A stretch of DNA of 64,000 nucleotides from an uncultured Oscillospiraceae bacterium (lineage in GTDB: Bacteria > Bacillota > Clostridia > Oscillospirales > Oscillospiraceae): NCBI GenBank assembly GCA_947625045.1, contig CANQMW010000003.1, forward strand, positions 1 to 64,000, read 5' to 3'. A program made the translations under genes and the position numbers. Below the pieces are notes generated by a model. It was not told the DNA's origin, did not search any database, and saw only the letters and a program-made list of their open reading frames with translations. Of the stretch, positions 9,101 through 18,040 are shown piece by piece (the stretch's first letter is position 1; each line of letters begins with the position of its first letter).

Positions 9101-11505
9101 GTGGCCGGGCCGATCTGTTTCACCTCCACGCCCTCGAGCTCCGATATGCTGCCCAGCTCTACGCCAGTACCATCCTCCAAGAAAAAGGCATAGCCATTCA
9201 CCAGCAGTTGCTCTGTCATATGCCAAGCTCCTGATTTATCTTCGATGCGATCATATGTACCGCCGGATAGCCTTACGACGTTTTGGTAGTTGACTTTCTC
9301 GTCCACGGTCAGAGTGCCGACGACCGGGTCGCCGTCGCCGAAGATCCAGAGATGCCCATTGTTGCCTCCGGCTCCGATGTTGATGGTGCCGAACTTGCCG
9401 CCGTAGATGTCCACATAGTCGAAGCCTTTTCCGTCAATATTGATAGAGTCGACCTCGCCGCTGTAGATATACACCTTGCCGTAGTCAACGACAGTCATGT
9501 CGACGACCTTGCCGCCGCTTACTATCATACGGCCGGTCGGGGCGGACGCTTTCAGTTTGGTGACCGTGCCGCCGGAGGAGACTTCCGCGTTGCTGCAATC
9601 ATTGATCGACGCCTCGGTGACCTTGCCGTCGTCGCTGATGTACGCCCATGCGTTGTTGCTGGTACTCAAGTAGGCAACCACGCCGCCTTTGATGTACGCC
9701 GCCGCGTAAACGCCGTTGACGTACAAAGCCTTGACCGTGCCGCCGGTGATGTCTGCCACCGCGGTTTCGTTGATGTCAATTTCCCCCGTGACCGTGCCGC
9801 CGGTGACGTTCACCTTCGACTTTCCGATGGTGCTCAGGCGCTCGACCTCGCCGTCGGAGATGTTCGCCGTGGACCAGTCGGCCGTCAGGCTGTCCACGCG
9901 GCCGCCGGTGATGTCCGCCGTGGCGCTGTGGATGCTCAGGGTCCTGATGCGGCCATTCCCGCTGACGGCCACCGTGCCGCCATCCCACACATCCATGATG
10001 TTGACCGTGCTGCCGGTGACGGATACCGTGGTCTGGATGAACTTATCGGTCTTCAGCTCACTGACCGTGCCGCCGGTGATGTTCACCGTGCCGCCGGCGC
10101 CCTCCCTGACCGTCATGGTCCTGACGGTGCCGCCGCTGATATCTATCGTTCCGGTAGTTTTGGCCCCTTCTTTTTTGGCGATGTTCAGGGCGGCCACCCT
10201 GCCGCCGGAGATGGCAGCCTTACCGGTGCCGGTGACCGTTAAATCATCGACCTCGCCGCCGCTGACGCTCACCGCGCCGCCGTCCATCGTCAGCGCGGCC
10301 ACCTCGCCGCCCGTCCCATCCCTGTCGGCATAGATGTTCACCGTGCCGCCGTGGACGGTCATATCTTTGACCGTGCCGATATCGCTGAGGTACACGTAGA
10401 AGGTATATCCGGTGATGTTCACCGTGCCGTCGTTGACGATCAGGGTGTCGACCGTGCCGCCGTCGATGGTCACCGTGCCGCCGTTGACCGTCACGGTGCC
10501 GATCGTGCTTTCGTCGCCCAGGGTCACACTGCCGCCCTCCACCGTCAGGGTGTCGATGCTGCTTGTGTTGCGGGTGCACACATCGCCGTAGAGAACGGTC
10601 ATGTTTCCGACACTGCCGCTGTTGCTGATGTCCACACGGCCGCCCTGGACGTTCATGTCTGTGACCGTGCCGGTGTTTCTGATGTATACATAGCTTTTGT
10701 CGGTGTAGACGTCCATGCTGTCGACCTTGCCGTTCTCGTTGACGCTCACCGTACATTCCTTGTTCCCGACGAGGGATTGGGTAGCGCGCACTGCGCCGAC
10801 CTGGGCGTTGCGCTCGATGGTCACCGAGCCGCCGCGGGCGTCAATGGCATAGCCGCCGCGGTTGTACACGCTGGCGTTATCCGTGATGCGCAGGGCGCCG
10901 GTCGCGTCCATTCCGGGCATGTAGGCGATGGCCGGCCTGTATGCCCTGGAGACAGCAATGGCGGATACGTCGTCATTGGTGTCGACCCGGACGCTGCCTG
11001 CCAGGGTCAGTATACCGTTCGACACATCGAACACGTTGCTCGACCCGGTCGTGGTTATGGTGCGCCCACTCGTGGACGTGACGATGACGCTTTGCCCATC
11101 TGCAAGGCTGTATTCTCTCCCCACCTCGGCGTCCGCGTCCAGCGTGAGCGTGCCGCTGTCGCCCAAGGCATTCCAGGCGGCCTGGAAGTCGCCGCCGTTA
11201 TATTTCGCGCTCGCCGCGGCCATGGGCTCGTCCTCCAGCTCCTCCGGCGTCACCGCCGCCAGGTCCGGCGCGTCCATGACCCCGTCCGCGGGCTGGTCCA
11301 TGGGCTCGTCCTCCGCAGGTGTGTCCTGCTCCGGCGCGGGCTCCATGGGGACGGGCTCCTCCATGGGCGCGGGGGCCTCCGGCGCCGCGGGCTCCTCCAC
11401 AACGGGCTCCTCCGCCAGGAACACGTCCTCCGCCGCGAAGGCGGGCGCCGCCAGGCCCAGCGTCATCACGAACGCCAGAAACAGACTCAATGCGCGCTTT
11501 TTCAT
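6175..11505 (-). CDS. Giant beta-helix surface protein 1 with cell-wall-binding repeats
   Basis: 1776 aa. Signal peptide at 1-25 (MKKRALSLFL, then APAFAA); acidic Glu/Pro/Ala stretch to about 85; then about 600 residues of short repeats of the type GGTVx-I/V-xxGGTVxxLxV, which suggest a right-handed parallel beta-helix. Next come three or four Ig-like MBG-type repeats (YTGDAQQLL, then YYVWCKVDG), beta-sandwich modules including a CNA-B-like one (GAAVRIEGLTGMTDENGSAV), a Pro-Thr-Pro linker, and about 125 C-terminal residues of aromatic cell-wall-binding repeats (WYYVGADGKMLTGMQYL). It should be exported and held on the wall non-covalently. The start at 11505 has AAGGAGG upstream; the frame is open 14 codons further. 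Paralogous to the genes at 11841-17975 and 20140-25023. Adhesion is inferred. Confidence 0.82.
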   Translation of the reverse strand: MKKRALSLFLAFVMTLGLAAPAFAAEDVFLAEEPVVEEPAAPEAPAPMEEPVPMEPAPEQDTPAEDEPMDQPADGVMDAPDLAAVTPEELEDEPMAAASAKYNGGDFQAAWNALGDSGTLTLDADAEVGREYSLADGQSVIVTSTSGRTITTTGSSNVFDVSNGILTLAGSVRVDTNDDVSAIAVSRAYRPAIAYMPGMDATGALRITDNASVYNRGGYAIDARGGSVTIERNAQVGAVRATQSLVGNKECTVSVNENGKVDSMDVYTDKSYVYIRNTGTVTDMNVQGGRVDISNSGSVGNMTVLYGDVCTRNTSSIDTLTVEGGSVTLGDESTIGTVTVNGGTVTIDGGTVDTLIVNDGTVNITGYTFYVYLSDIGTVKDMTVHGGTVNIYADRDGTGGEVAALTMDGGAVSVSGGEVDDLTVTGTGKAAISGGRVAALNIAKKEGAKTTGTIDISGGTVRTMTVREGAGGTVNITGGTVSELKTDKFIQTTVSVTGSTVNIMDVWDGGTVAVSGNGRIRTLSIHSATADITGGRVDSLTADWSTANISDGEVERLSTIGKSKVNVTGGTVTGEIDINETAVADITGGTVKALYVNGVYAAAYIKGGVVAYLSTSNNAWAYISDDGKVTEASINDCSNAEVSSGGTVTKLKASAPTGRMIVSGGKVVDMTVVDYGKVYIYSGEVDSINIDGKGFDYVDIYGGKFGTINIGAGGNNGHLWIFGDGDPVVGTLTVDEKVNYQNVVRLSGGTYDRIEDKSGAWHMTEQLLVNGYAFFLEDGTGVELGSISELEGVEVKQIGPATADPEPKANTLTYNENAQDLVTAGEAPHGEVQYSTTGKRNSYSTVIPTGTNAGTYQVWWKVQADTGYTDYTPAEPITVTIAPEEQGVTLPTAKTGLTYTGDAQQLLKTEGEVTGDGTMMYALGDSAENPPENNWSDVYTVKGSDAKTYYVWCKVDGGDENHTYNGPWCIAVTIAQADPIVTVPAVNKDLTYKGGAQQLLTAGTAKTGCTISYAVKTDGSAPGEKDWQTGPVTAADPGTYYVWYKVDSSTENYKTVEATRLGSVTIHDAEAKIGGTYYRTLKEAIEKAGEGAEITVRMDVAPDEAITITKAVTLVSETDKGVDVTGAITVTSGSLTVNSAVTVYGVRTGDDMKVPMDMYGGVKVSPAAAGAKVEFLTDTGNGLRVGDTAVGGEKNDTVTVGNDGGVTVPLDAKAPNNVLNIDGKKYTNSSGGPASVTIYQDGSFKADPAGSVDSKVAPEEDGHVEGLRLAPGESAVLERVTVTGMKPSGGTVEVDKDGNVAVTKGYVTVKGDVEVKAAAGTRFTQVGDVTVHVVYDYEGGTPVEGAAVRIEGLTGMTDENGSAVVENVPYGTRAVTVTKASGGKVITNSGTATVDKAADTADGDIILPTVTVGSKVDSDLAEQPVVEGLDSVVTAADMDAAAREGKDAVITVSLSANTVTDEVYERIADSVRRAVKSLGVEDPDAVTDYVDVTVTMTVAVGGKNTTETVSATAGLLTLKFPISEKLSKALEQKKATAENIFVLRQHGDYTNVEPMRKVSPDYGKDAWIECYYVEDGTIVIRANQFSVYAFGVAAAAVEEDTPSSNPSFGGGSSTPSPSPTPTPTPTPTPTPGGDEPGGDIPAPPKSGTGWSYDYDTGEWYFYKNNKLVANYWVGKIDGASQWDNNWYYVGADGKMLTGMQYLDDLHGGYGWYFLQPSDDRGEIGKMLTGFQWVGGDYGECWFSKASGSSGKCTWSEKWGEYNAAAGLWADGLEHKG
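6613..6667. repeat. Hexanucleotide repeat coding the Pro-Thr linker
   Basis: Tandem GGCGTG-type hexamers (minus strand: Thr-Pro codon pairs) encode the linker before the wall-binding repeats of surface protein 1. Similar tracts lie at about 12268-12325 and 20585-20690 in the two paralogues, each with a different number of units. Hexamer slippage keeps the reading frame, so linker length can vary freely. Confidence 0.75.
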
Positions 11506-11562
11506 ATAGGTACCCCTCCTTGATATGCGATATGGGCATATGTACACATTATGTCATCTTCC

Positions 11563-11591
11563 ATTGTACCCCCCCCCCGGAGGGTTTGCAA
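11563..11591 (-). promoter_or_regulatory. Promoter of surface gene 1 with a G10 tract in the spacer
   Basis: Minus strand: -35 TTGCAA (11591-11586), a 17-base spacer and -10 TACAAT (11568-11563). Ten bases of the spacer are an unbroken G run (C10 on the plus strand, 11569-11578), directly next to the -10. The upstream sequence TTGCTGTTG is shared with both paralogues. Slippage in the G run would change the -35/-10 distance and so promoter strength. The transcript leader is about 50 bases. Confidence 0.75.
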
Positions 11592-11637
11592 CAGCAATTC
11601 AGGTTCGATTTTCCACATTTCGCGTCAAAACGTATTA

Positions 11638-11778
11638 AAAGGCTCCCTTGTGCAAAGGGAGCTGTCGAGCGAAGCGAGACTGAGGGATTGTTACCAAGCC
11701 AGGTAAAATTCCAAGACTGGTAACAACCCCTCCGAGCCGCCTGACGGCGGCCCACCTCCCCTTGCACAGGGGAGGCTT
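11638..11778. repeat. MITE-like intergenic repeat, copy 1
   Basis: About 140 bases bounded by imperfect inverted ends of about 26 bases (AAAGGCTCCCTTGTGCAAAG and AAAGCCTCCCCTGTGCAAGG on the other strand). The core GTCGAGCGAAGCGAGAC and an internal GTTACCA/TGGTAAC pair lie between. Nearly identical to 18116-18255; the similarity continues through the flanks (about 11581-11805 against 18061-18284), so these two copies probably duplicated together with the surface gene. Repeats of this look are common between genes in Oscillospiraceae. Confidence 0.8.
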
Positions 11779-11807
11779 TGTGGAAACCTGGAGCCTCCAA
11801 AAGGAAC

Positions 11808-11829
11808 GGGCGCGGCAGATACCGCGCCC
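11808..11829 (-). terminator. Terminator of giant surface protein gene 2
   Basis: GGGCGCGG / CCGCGCCC stem with a six-base loop, 12 bases past the stop at 11841. On the minus strand it is followed by GTTCCTTTT. Confidence 0.7.
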
Positions 11830-11840
11830 CTTCTTACTTG

Positions 11841-14800
11841 TTACTCGCCGATCCTGCCCCAGCCCTCGCCGCCAGGGGCGCCCAGCAGCTCGGACCAGGT
11901 GCACTTGCCGGAGGAGCCGGAGGCCTTGCTGAACCAGCATTCACCGTAGCTGCCGCCGACCCACTGGTAGCCGGTGAGCATCTTGCCGATCTCACCCTTG
12001 GCGTCGCTGGGCTGCAGGAAGTACCAGCCATACCCGCCGTGCAGGTCGTCCAGGTACTGCATGCCGGTGAGCATCTTTCCATCCGCGCCCACGTAGTACC
12101 AGTTGTTGTCCCACTGGCTGGCGCCGTCGATCTTGCCTACCCAGTAGTTGGCGACAAGCTTATTGTTCTTATAGAAATACCAGTCGCCGGTATCGTAGTC
12201 ATAGCTCCAGCCCGTGCCGGACTTGGGCGGCGCGGGGATGTCTCCGCCGGGCTCATCCCCGCCGGGCGTGGGGGTAGGCGTGGGCGTGGGCGCGGGCGTC
12301 GGGGACGGGCTGGGACTGGGCGTGATGATACCGCCGCCGCTGCTGCCGCCGTCGTCAACGCTGCCGCCGCCGGGCGTATACTCCTGGACCTCCGCCTCGG
12401 TCACGCCGAAGGCGTAGACGGAGAACTTATCGGCCCGGATGACGAGGACGCTGCCGTCCAGATAATAGCACTCATAGTCCGCTCTGGGACCCACGGCGGC
12501 GCTGACTCTCTTCATGCGCTCCGCCGCTTTGTCGTGGTAGCGGTACACGAACACGTGCTGCTCCATATTCTCCTCAAAACCAGTCAGCATCGTCCACATG
12601 TCCTCGGAGATGGGGAAGCGCAGGGTGAGGAGACTGGCGGTCTGATTGACATCCTCCGTTTTGGTGGTCTCTTTCCCGCCGTCCTTGCCATAGGTGGAGG
12701 TCACCTTCTCGATGGTCACGTCCACGAAGTCGTATACCTTGTTCGTATCAGCCCCGCCGGTGCTGCCGCCCAGCTCCTGCTGGATCTGCTGTCGGATATC
12801 CTGGATGGCGGTCTTCTGCGCCTCGGTCCCCGTGCTCTCCTCGACCTTGTTCGACGTCAGCGTGATATCGATGGCCGTGACGGCGCCGCTGCCGTCGGCT
12901 GCGGCGGCCTGCCTCTCGGCGTCGGAGATGGCGCCGTCCAGATTCTCCACCGCGGGCTTCCTGTCGCCCGCCATATCCGTGGACACCAGCAGCTGGTCGA
13001 ACCTGTACTCCTGCGCATTGCTGGCGCGGTTCACCGCCAGGCCGCCCGTCACTTTAAGCGTTCTTTCGTTCAGCTTGTACTCGACCACCACGGTATAGAC
13101 GCCGTAGGGCAGGTCCTTGAAAGACGCGATGCCGTCGGTGACGGAAGTGCCCTCATACACGGCCCCCTCCGTACCGTCGCCGGTCATGGCCGTGAGGGTC
13201 ACCTTCGCGCTGCTGATGCCGTCGCCGCTGCTGTCCCTGACGACGACGATCACGTCGCCCAGCTGGAGGGCCGTGCCGCCGTTTTCGGTGACGGTCACGC
13301 TGCCCCTCACGGTCACATGGCCCTTGAGGGCGGTCACATCGCCGTTCCAGTCGATATCCACGGTCGCGCCGTCGTCACCGCCCTCGAGGGTGATGATCTC
13401 GCCGCCGGCTGTGCAGTCGACGCGGTCGCCCGGGGCGAGGCGCAGGCCCGCTGCCGGGGGATTGACGGCCCAGGACACGTTATTGCCCAATATGAACGAG
13501 CCGTCCTGGCGGATCGTGACGGTGGTCGCCTCGCCGCCGTTGTTCGTATAGGTCCTGCCGTCGATGGTCATGATATTGTCGGGGGCCGGTCCCAGCGGCA
13601 CGATGACGCTGCCGTCGATGGTCACCGTGACCTTGTCGCCGGCCTCGCCGCCCACGATCGTCTCGCCCACCCGCAGGCTGTTGTCCGTGCCGGAGAGGAA
13701 TTCGATCACGGCGCCGCCAACCGCCTCCGGGGTGACCTTCACATTGCCGTACATATCCATGGCCACGTCCATCCCGCCGGCCTTCACCCCGTACACGGTC
13801 ACGTACTCGTTCACCGTCAGGGTACCGCCGTCGGTGATGTTGAACCCGGCCCCGGTCACTTCGACGGCGCTGTCGCTGCGGAGGGTCACGGCTTTATCGA
13901 GCGTCTTCGCGGCCGCCAGCGCCGTGTCCTGCCGCACGGTGATCACGGCGCCCTCGACCGCCGCGTCGACAGCCTCCGCAAGCGTGGGGTAATACTTCCC
14001 GTCCATCTCCGCCGCGGCGTCCCGGATGGTGACAGGGCCTATCATTTTGGGCTCCGTGTCCTTATGGTTTTTGTCGCCCGCGGCCTTGTACCAGATATAA
14101 TACGTCCCGGGGTCCTTCGCCGTGATATCTTCGATCGTATCGCATTCTTTCCACGCGGTATCGGCCGGCGCGGTGTTGGTATCCGTCACCGCGTACTGCA
14201 TCGTGCCGCCGGCGGCTCCGCCCAGGGCGGTCAGGAGCTTCTGCTCCATGCCGTTGAAGAGCGTGCTCCCTGCCGCCGCAGGAGCCGCGGTCACGCTGGC
14301 GGCGGCCTTTTTGATGGTGACGGCCATGCACCAGGGTCCGTCGTTATCGTAGTTTTCGTCGCCAATGGCCTTGTACCAGACGAAGTACGTCCCGGCGTTC
14401 CGGCCGACGATATGGGAAATATCCTCTTGCTTCCACTTGTTCGGGTCCGTGGGCATTTCGTCGTCTTCCGTCACCGCGTACCACATCTTGCCGCCTTCGG
14501 CGGAGCCCGCCGTCACCAGCACCTGGTCCGTGCCGGTATAGGTAAGCTCATTCGCCTTGGGCGGGGTCACCTCTACCGGGATCTTTTCAATGGTGACCTC
14601 GATGGGGACTCCCTCCGCCGGCGTGTAGTCCAGGTAGCCATAATCGCCCTTGACCTTCCACCAGACATAATAGGTCCCGATCTCTGTCCCCTGGGGGATC
14701 GCTTCGCTGAAACTCGTCGGCGTTTCGGCGCTGTCCCGGGTCATGGCGTACATCATCGTGCCATGGTAGGCTTCCCCTTCGATCACCAGCTCCTGGCTGG

Positions 14801-17800
14801 TTCCGTCATAGATCAGAAACCACCCGATCGGCTCCTCGGTCACGGCGGCTTGGCCGAGTTCTTTCACCGTGACGTTGTTGAGGTATCTGTCCGAGCGCTC
14901 ATTTTTTGGCGCTGTATCCGGATTTACGTAGTTGCCAGTAGCATTATCGACATAGGCATAGCCATTCGACAGTATGCGTTCCAGAGCGTCCTCAATGTGA
15001 TAAGCGTACGCCCTGACCTCCCCAAATGTACCGCCGGCGAGCTTCACATCGTTTATCTCCTCTTCATAGGAAAAGTTGTTGTAAAAAACGTCTATCTCGC
15101 CGCCGGAGATGATCCCGTAGCAGTATTTGCTGGCAGTCATATTCCCGACATGGCCGCCGGACATATTCACCTCGCCCCTCATACTTGGCGCCCAGTTCTC
15201 GCTTCTGACCTTCACGGTGCCGATGTCCGCGCTGCCGCTGATGTTCACTGAGGCGGCCTGGACAGTCATGTCTTTGACCGTGCCGCCTTCCACGTACACC
15301 GCGCCGCCGGCGATGGCCGGCTCGCCGCCCTGGGCGGTCAGAGTCCTGATCTCGCCGCCGGAAATGCTGGCCTTGCTGCCGGCGTTGACGTTCAGGGTCC
15401 TGACGCTGCCGGCGCTGACCGATACCTCGCTCTGGCCGGAGACCGTCGCCGTCGTGACGGTGCCGCCGGTGATGGCAGCGCTGCCGCCGGTGACGTTCAG
15501 GGTCCCGACCGTGCCGCCGGAGACGGCCAGGCTGCTGCCGCCGCTGACATTCAGGGTGGTGACCGCGCCGCTGGAAACGGCCAGGCTGCCGCCGGTGACG
15601 TTCAGTCCGGAGATACCGGTGCCGGAGACGGTCAGACTGCCGTCGGAGACGGTCAGGCTGCCGCTGACGGTATAGCCGCCGCCTATGAGGGTGATATTGC
15701 CCCCGCTCACGGTGACGCTGTCCGTCGTGCTGCGCAGCAGCGTGACCCTGGCGCTGTCCATGGTCTGGGCGGCCGCCATGGCCTCCGCGAAGGAGCCGTA
15801 ATTATACACGCTGCCGCCGCTGGACACGGTCACCGCATAGTCACCCGCTTTTACCGTCACGTTGACCACATGGTCGTCCCACATGTCACTGTCCGACACG
15901 GGCCGCTCGCCCCATATGCCGTTATAGTAGTCGTAGTACTTTTCATAGAACGTATAGCCGTGCTCCCTGTCCAGCAGGTCCGACAGCTTCAGTTGCCCTT
16001 CATCCACCGTGACAAGGTCGTATGTGCCGCCGTAGAGCGCCACGCTCCCGCTCATGGCCCGCAGCCAGCCGACCTTGCCGCCGGTGACGGTCAAGGCGCC
16101 GCCCCTGACGTCCACATCGTCGATCTCCGCGCCCTCGCCCACGGTGGCGGTCACGCCCTCGCCGGCGTACATGGTGGTGACTCTGCCGCTTTTCACGTCG
16201 AACGTAACGGGCCCATCAACTTTCGTATAATGGGACAGGGTCCCCACCCTGCTGCCGTCGACGGTCACGGACCCGGCCCTGGCACGCACATCGGCCACAT
16301 ACATGTCCCCCTTCACCGTCAGGGAGCCATTACCCGCGATCTCCAGATCCGCCTGTACGTCTCTGCTGCGGAAGGACTGGGAGGACTGGAGCGTGACAGG
16401 CTTCTCGATCGTTATCACATAGTTGCTGCCAACATGCTCATAGTCATCATACGACACATCCCCCTCCAGCCAGATGATCCCGGCGTTGGGGTCTTCGCTT
16501 GTGTTGGCCGCCTTGACGGCCTGCCAAAGGGTATGGTAATACCCGCCCGCGGCGTTATACGCCAGGGCGTTCTCCACGACCACATCGATGAGCACGCCTT
16601 CTTCCGGGAAACCAAATTGTTTTGCCGGTTTGCCTTCTGCGTCAACTATCGTCCAATAGACGGCGTATTCCTTGCGCCTATTGCGATAGCCGTAGGTTTC
16701 ATCGGCGCTCTTGGGTATCTCATCGGACCACTTGGACCACTTTTCCGAACCTTCGAGCCTGTATTGGAATTTATAGACGCCGCCCTCCGGGACTGTGCCC
16801 GGCTCCAACAGGTCCTGGGGCTGGTTGTTCCAGACCAGGCCCTCTTTCGCCGTGGGCGCGGTATATCCCCCCGGCAGACCCGCTTCGATGGTGACTTCGA
16901 TGGGGCCGCCCTTGTCGCCCGCATACTCTCCGTTCGGCAGGACCCGCCACCAGACATAGTACCGCCCGGCGTCCCGGCCCGCGGCGGTGGGCACAGCGGT
17001 ACCCCAGCCTGCACTGGGCTCGGTATTATCTGTGGTCACAGCGTACTCCATATCGGCGGTGCTGCTCTCGCTGCCGGCCGTGACGAGCGCTTCCTCTGAG
17101 CCGTAAACCAGTTCAGTATTTGCATTGGGTGCAACAGCATTCGGGTCCTTCATGATCTTCACGTTATGGATCGTGAGGTCATTTGCAGCCACCCGGGGCA
17201 CCTTGTAGCTGGTGTCGGTATAGGCAAAGCAACAGCCGCCCGCCGGTAAGCCCCGCGTAGGTACGCCCCCGATGTGGACGTCGACGGTGCCATATGTACC
17301 GCTGTACAGCGTCGCCATGCAATCACTGTCGTTGGTTCCCCTCAGGTACAGGGTCCCGGTGATATTGCCGCTGCATTTCAGCCTGCTGACCGCCCCGGTC
17401 TTGGGTCCGATCGTGCTGGGCTCGCCTATCACGTTTACATCCCCGTTGATCGTCAGGCTGCCCGCTCCAGTCTCACCTCCCGGCTTCTGGCCGAGGCAGA
17501 ACGTGCCGTTTTTGATCATGATACCTCGGGGAGTATGCGGAAGATAGGCAGAGTCTTGGACAGAGACAGTCACACCGTCCTGAACATCCGTGTAGACGTA
17601 CAGCGTCGTGTTTTTAATATCCCACGTCAGTGTCATAGATTTGTCGCCGCAGTTTTGCAGCACATTGATGGACGCGGCGCCATTCTCTTTGACCGCTTTT
17701 GCTGCCTCCCAGCCCTCATCCAAAGACTTATACTTCTTTGTCGCTCCATTCACAGAGACCTCCACAACATACACCGGGTCCTCCGCCGCGGGTGCGGGTA

Positions 17801-17975
17801 CATCCCGGGCGGTCTCCTCTGCCTGGGGCTCGGCCGCCGGGGCGGTCTCTTCCGCCAAGGGCTCCGCCTCCGCCGGGATGGGCTCCTCCAGGGCAGGCTC
17901 CGCCGCGAAGGCGGGGACCGCCAGGCCGAAGGCCATCACGGCCGCCAGAAACAGACTCAATGCGCGTTTTTTCAT
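11841..17975 (-). CDS. Giant beta-helix surface protein 2 with cell-wall-binding repeats
   Basis: 2044 aa, the largest of three paralogues. Signal peptide 1-25 ends in VPAFAA; an acidic Glu/Ala/Pro stretch follows. An extra N-terminal region (about 65-290) is not seen in the other two. Two Ig-like MBG repeats come next, then a beta-helix-like block dense in VSGGTVxTLNVxGGS repeats, more Ig-like repeats (YYVWWKVKGD, YFVWYKAIGD, YYIWYKAAGD), beta-sandwich modules, a Pro-Thr linker and the aromatic wall-binding repeats. The last residues, after CTWSE, differ from both paralogues (LLGAPGGEGWGRIGE in place of a WGxYNAAxGLWxDGLxHKG ending), so the final repeat is cut short or replaced. The start follows GGAGG at the usual distance. 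Likely a wall-attached adhesin or scaffold; the ligand is unknown. Confidence 0.82.
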   Translation of the reverse strand: MKKRALSLFLAAVMAFGLAVPAFAAEPALEEPIPAEAEPLAEETAPAAEPQAEETARDVPAPAAEDPVYVVEVSVNGATKKYKSLDEGWEAAKAVKENGAASINVLQNCGDKSMTLTWDIKNTTLYVYTDVQDGVTVSVQDSAYLPHTPRGIMIKNGTFCLGQKPGGETGAGSLTINGDVNVIGEPSTIGPKTGAVSRLKCSGNITGTLYLRGTNDSDCMATLYSGTYGTVDVHIGGVPTRGLPAGGCCFAYTDTSYKVPRVAANDLTIHNVKIMKDPNAVAPNANTELVYGSEEALVTAGSESSTADMEYAVTTDNTEPSAGWGTAVPTAAGRDAGRYYVWWRVLPNGEYAGDKGGPIEVTIEAGLPGGYTAPTAKEGLVWNNQPQDLLEPGTVPEGGVYKFQYRLEGSEKWSKWSDEIPKSADETYGYRNRRKEYAVYWTIVDAEGKPAKQFGFPEEGVLIDVVVENALAYNAAGGYYHTLWQAVKAANTSEDPNAGIIWLEGDVSYDDYEHVGSNYVITIEKPVTLQSSQSFRSRDVQADLEIAGNGSLTVKGDMYVADVRARAGSVTVDGSRVGTLSHYTKVDGPVTFDVKSGRVTTMYAGEGVTATVGEGAEIDDVDVRGGALTVTGGKVGWLRAMSGSVALYGGTYDLVTVDEGQLKLSDLLDREHGYTFYEKYYDYYNGIWGERPVSDSDMWDDHVVNVTVKAGDYAVTVSSGGSVYNYGSFAEAMAAAQTMDSARVTLLRSTTDSVTVSGGNITLIGGGYTVSGSLTVSDGSLTVSGTGISGLNVTGGSLAVSSGAVTTLNVSGGSSLAVSGGTVGTLNVTGGSAAITGGTVTTATVSGQSEVSVSAGSVRTLNVNAGSKASISGGEIRTLTAQGGEPAIAGGAVYVEGGTVKDMTVQAASVNISGSADIGTVKVRSENWAPSMRGEVNMSGGHVGNMTASKYCYGIISGGEIDVFYNNFSYEEEINDVKLAGGTFGEVRAYAYHIEDALERILSNGYAYVDNATGNYVNPDTAPKNERSDRYLNNVTVKELGQAAVTEEPIGWFLIYDGTSQELVIEGEAYHGTMMYAMTRDSAETPTSFSEAIPQGTEIGTYYVWWKVKGDYGYLDYTPAEGVPIEVTIEKIPVEVTPPKANELTYTGTDQVLVTAGSAEGGKMWYAVTEDDEMPTDPNKWKQEDISHIVGRNAGTYFVWYKAIGDENYDNDGPWCMAVTIKKAAASVTAAPAAAGSTLFNGMEQKLLTALGGAAGGTMQYAVTDTNTAPADTAWKECDTIEDITAKDPGTYYIWYKAAGDKNHKDTEPKMIGPVTIRDAAAEMDGKYYPTLAEAVDAAVEGAVITVRQDTALAAAKTLDKAVTLRSDSAVEVTGAGFNITDGGTLTVNEYVTVYGVKAGGMDVAMDMYGNVKVTPEAVGGAVIEFLSGTDNSLRVGETIVGGEAGDKVTVTIDGSVIVPLGPAPDNIMTIDGRTYTNNGGEATTVTIRQDGSFILGNNVSWAVNPPAAGLRLAPGDRVDCTAGGEIITLEGGDDGATVDIDWNGDVTALKGHVTVRGSVTVTENGGTALQLGDVIVVVRDSSGDGISSAKVTLTAMTGDGTEGAVYEGTSVTDGIASFKDLPYGVYTVVVEYKLNERTLKVTGGLAVNRASNAQEYRFDQLLVSTDMAGDRKPAVENLDGAISDAERQAAAADGSGAVTAIDITLTSNKVEESTGTEAQKTAIQDIRQQIQQELGGSTGGADTNKVYDFVDVTIEKVTSTYGKDGGKETTKTEDVNQTASLLTLRFPISEDMWTMLTGFEENMEQHVFVYRYHDKAAERMKRVSAAVGPRADYECYYLDGSVLVIRADKFSVYAFGVTEAEVQEYTPGGGSVDDGGSSGGGIITPSPSPSPTPAPTPTPTPTPGGDEPGGDIPAPPKSGTGWSYDYDTGDWYFYKNNKLVANYWVGKIDGASQWDNNWYYVGADGKMLTGMQYLDDLHGGYGWYFLQPSDAKGEIGKMLTGYQWVGGSYGECWFSKASGSSGKCTWSELLGAPGGEGWGRIGE

Positions 17976-18040
17976 ATAGGTATCCCTCCTATGACGCTTT
18001 TATGGGCATGTGGATGCAATGGTACATTATGTTACTTTAT

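Noticed and set aside
9440-10900. Regularly spaced short repeats in the giant surface genes that could suggest a CRISPR array
   Set aside because: The repeats are imperfect, lie in one long open reading frame and encode GGTVxxL-type protein repeats; there are no unique spacers and no cas genes.
11638-11778. Intergenic repeat as a complete insertion sequence
   Set aside because: It is only about 140 bases, has no transposase frame, and no clear target duplication can be seen, so at most it is a MITE-like element.
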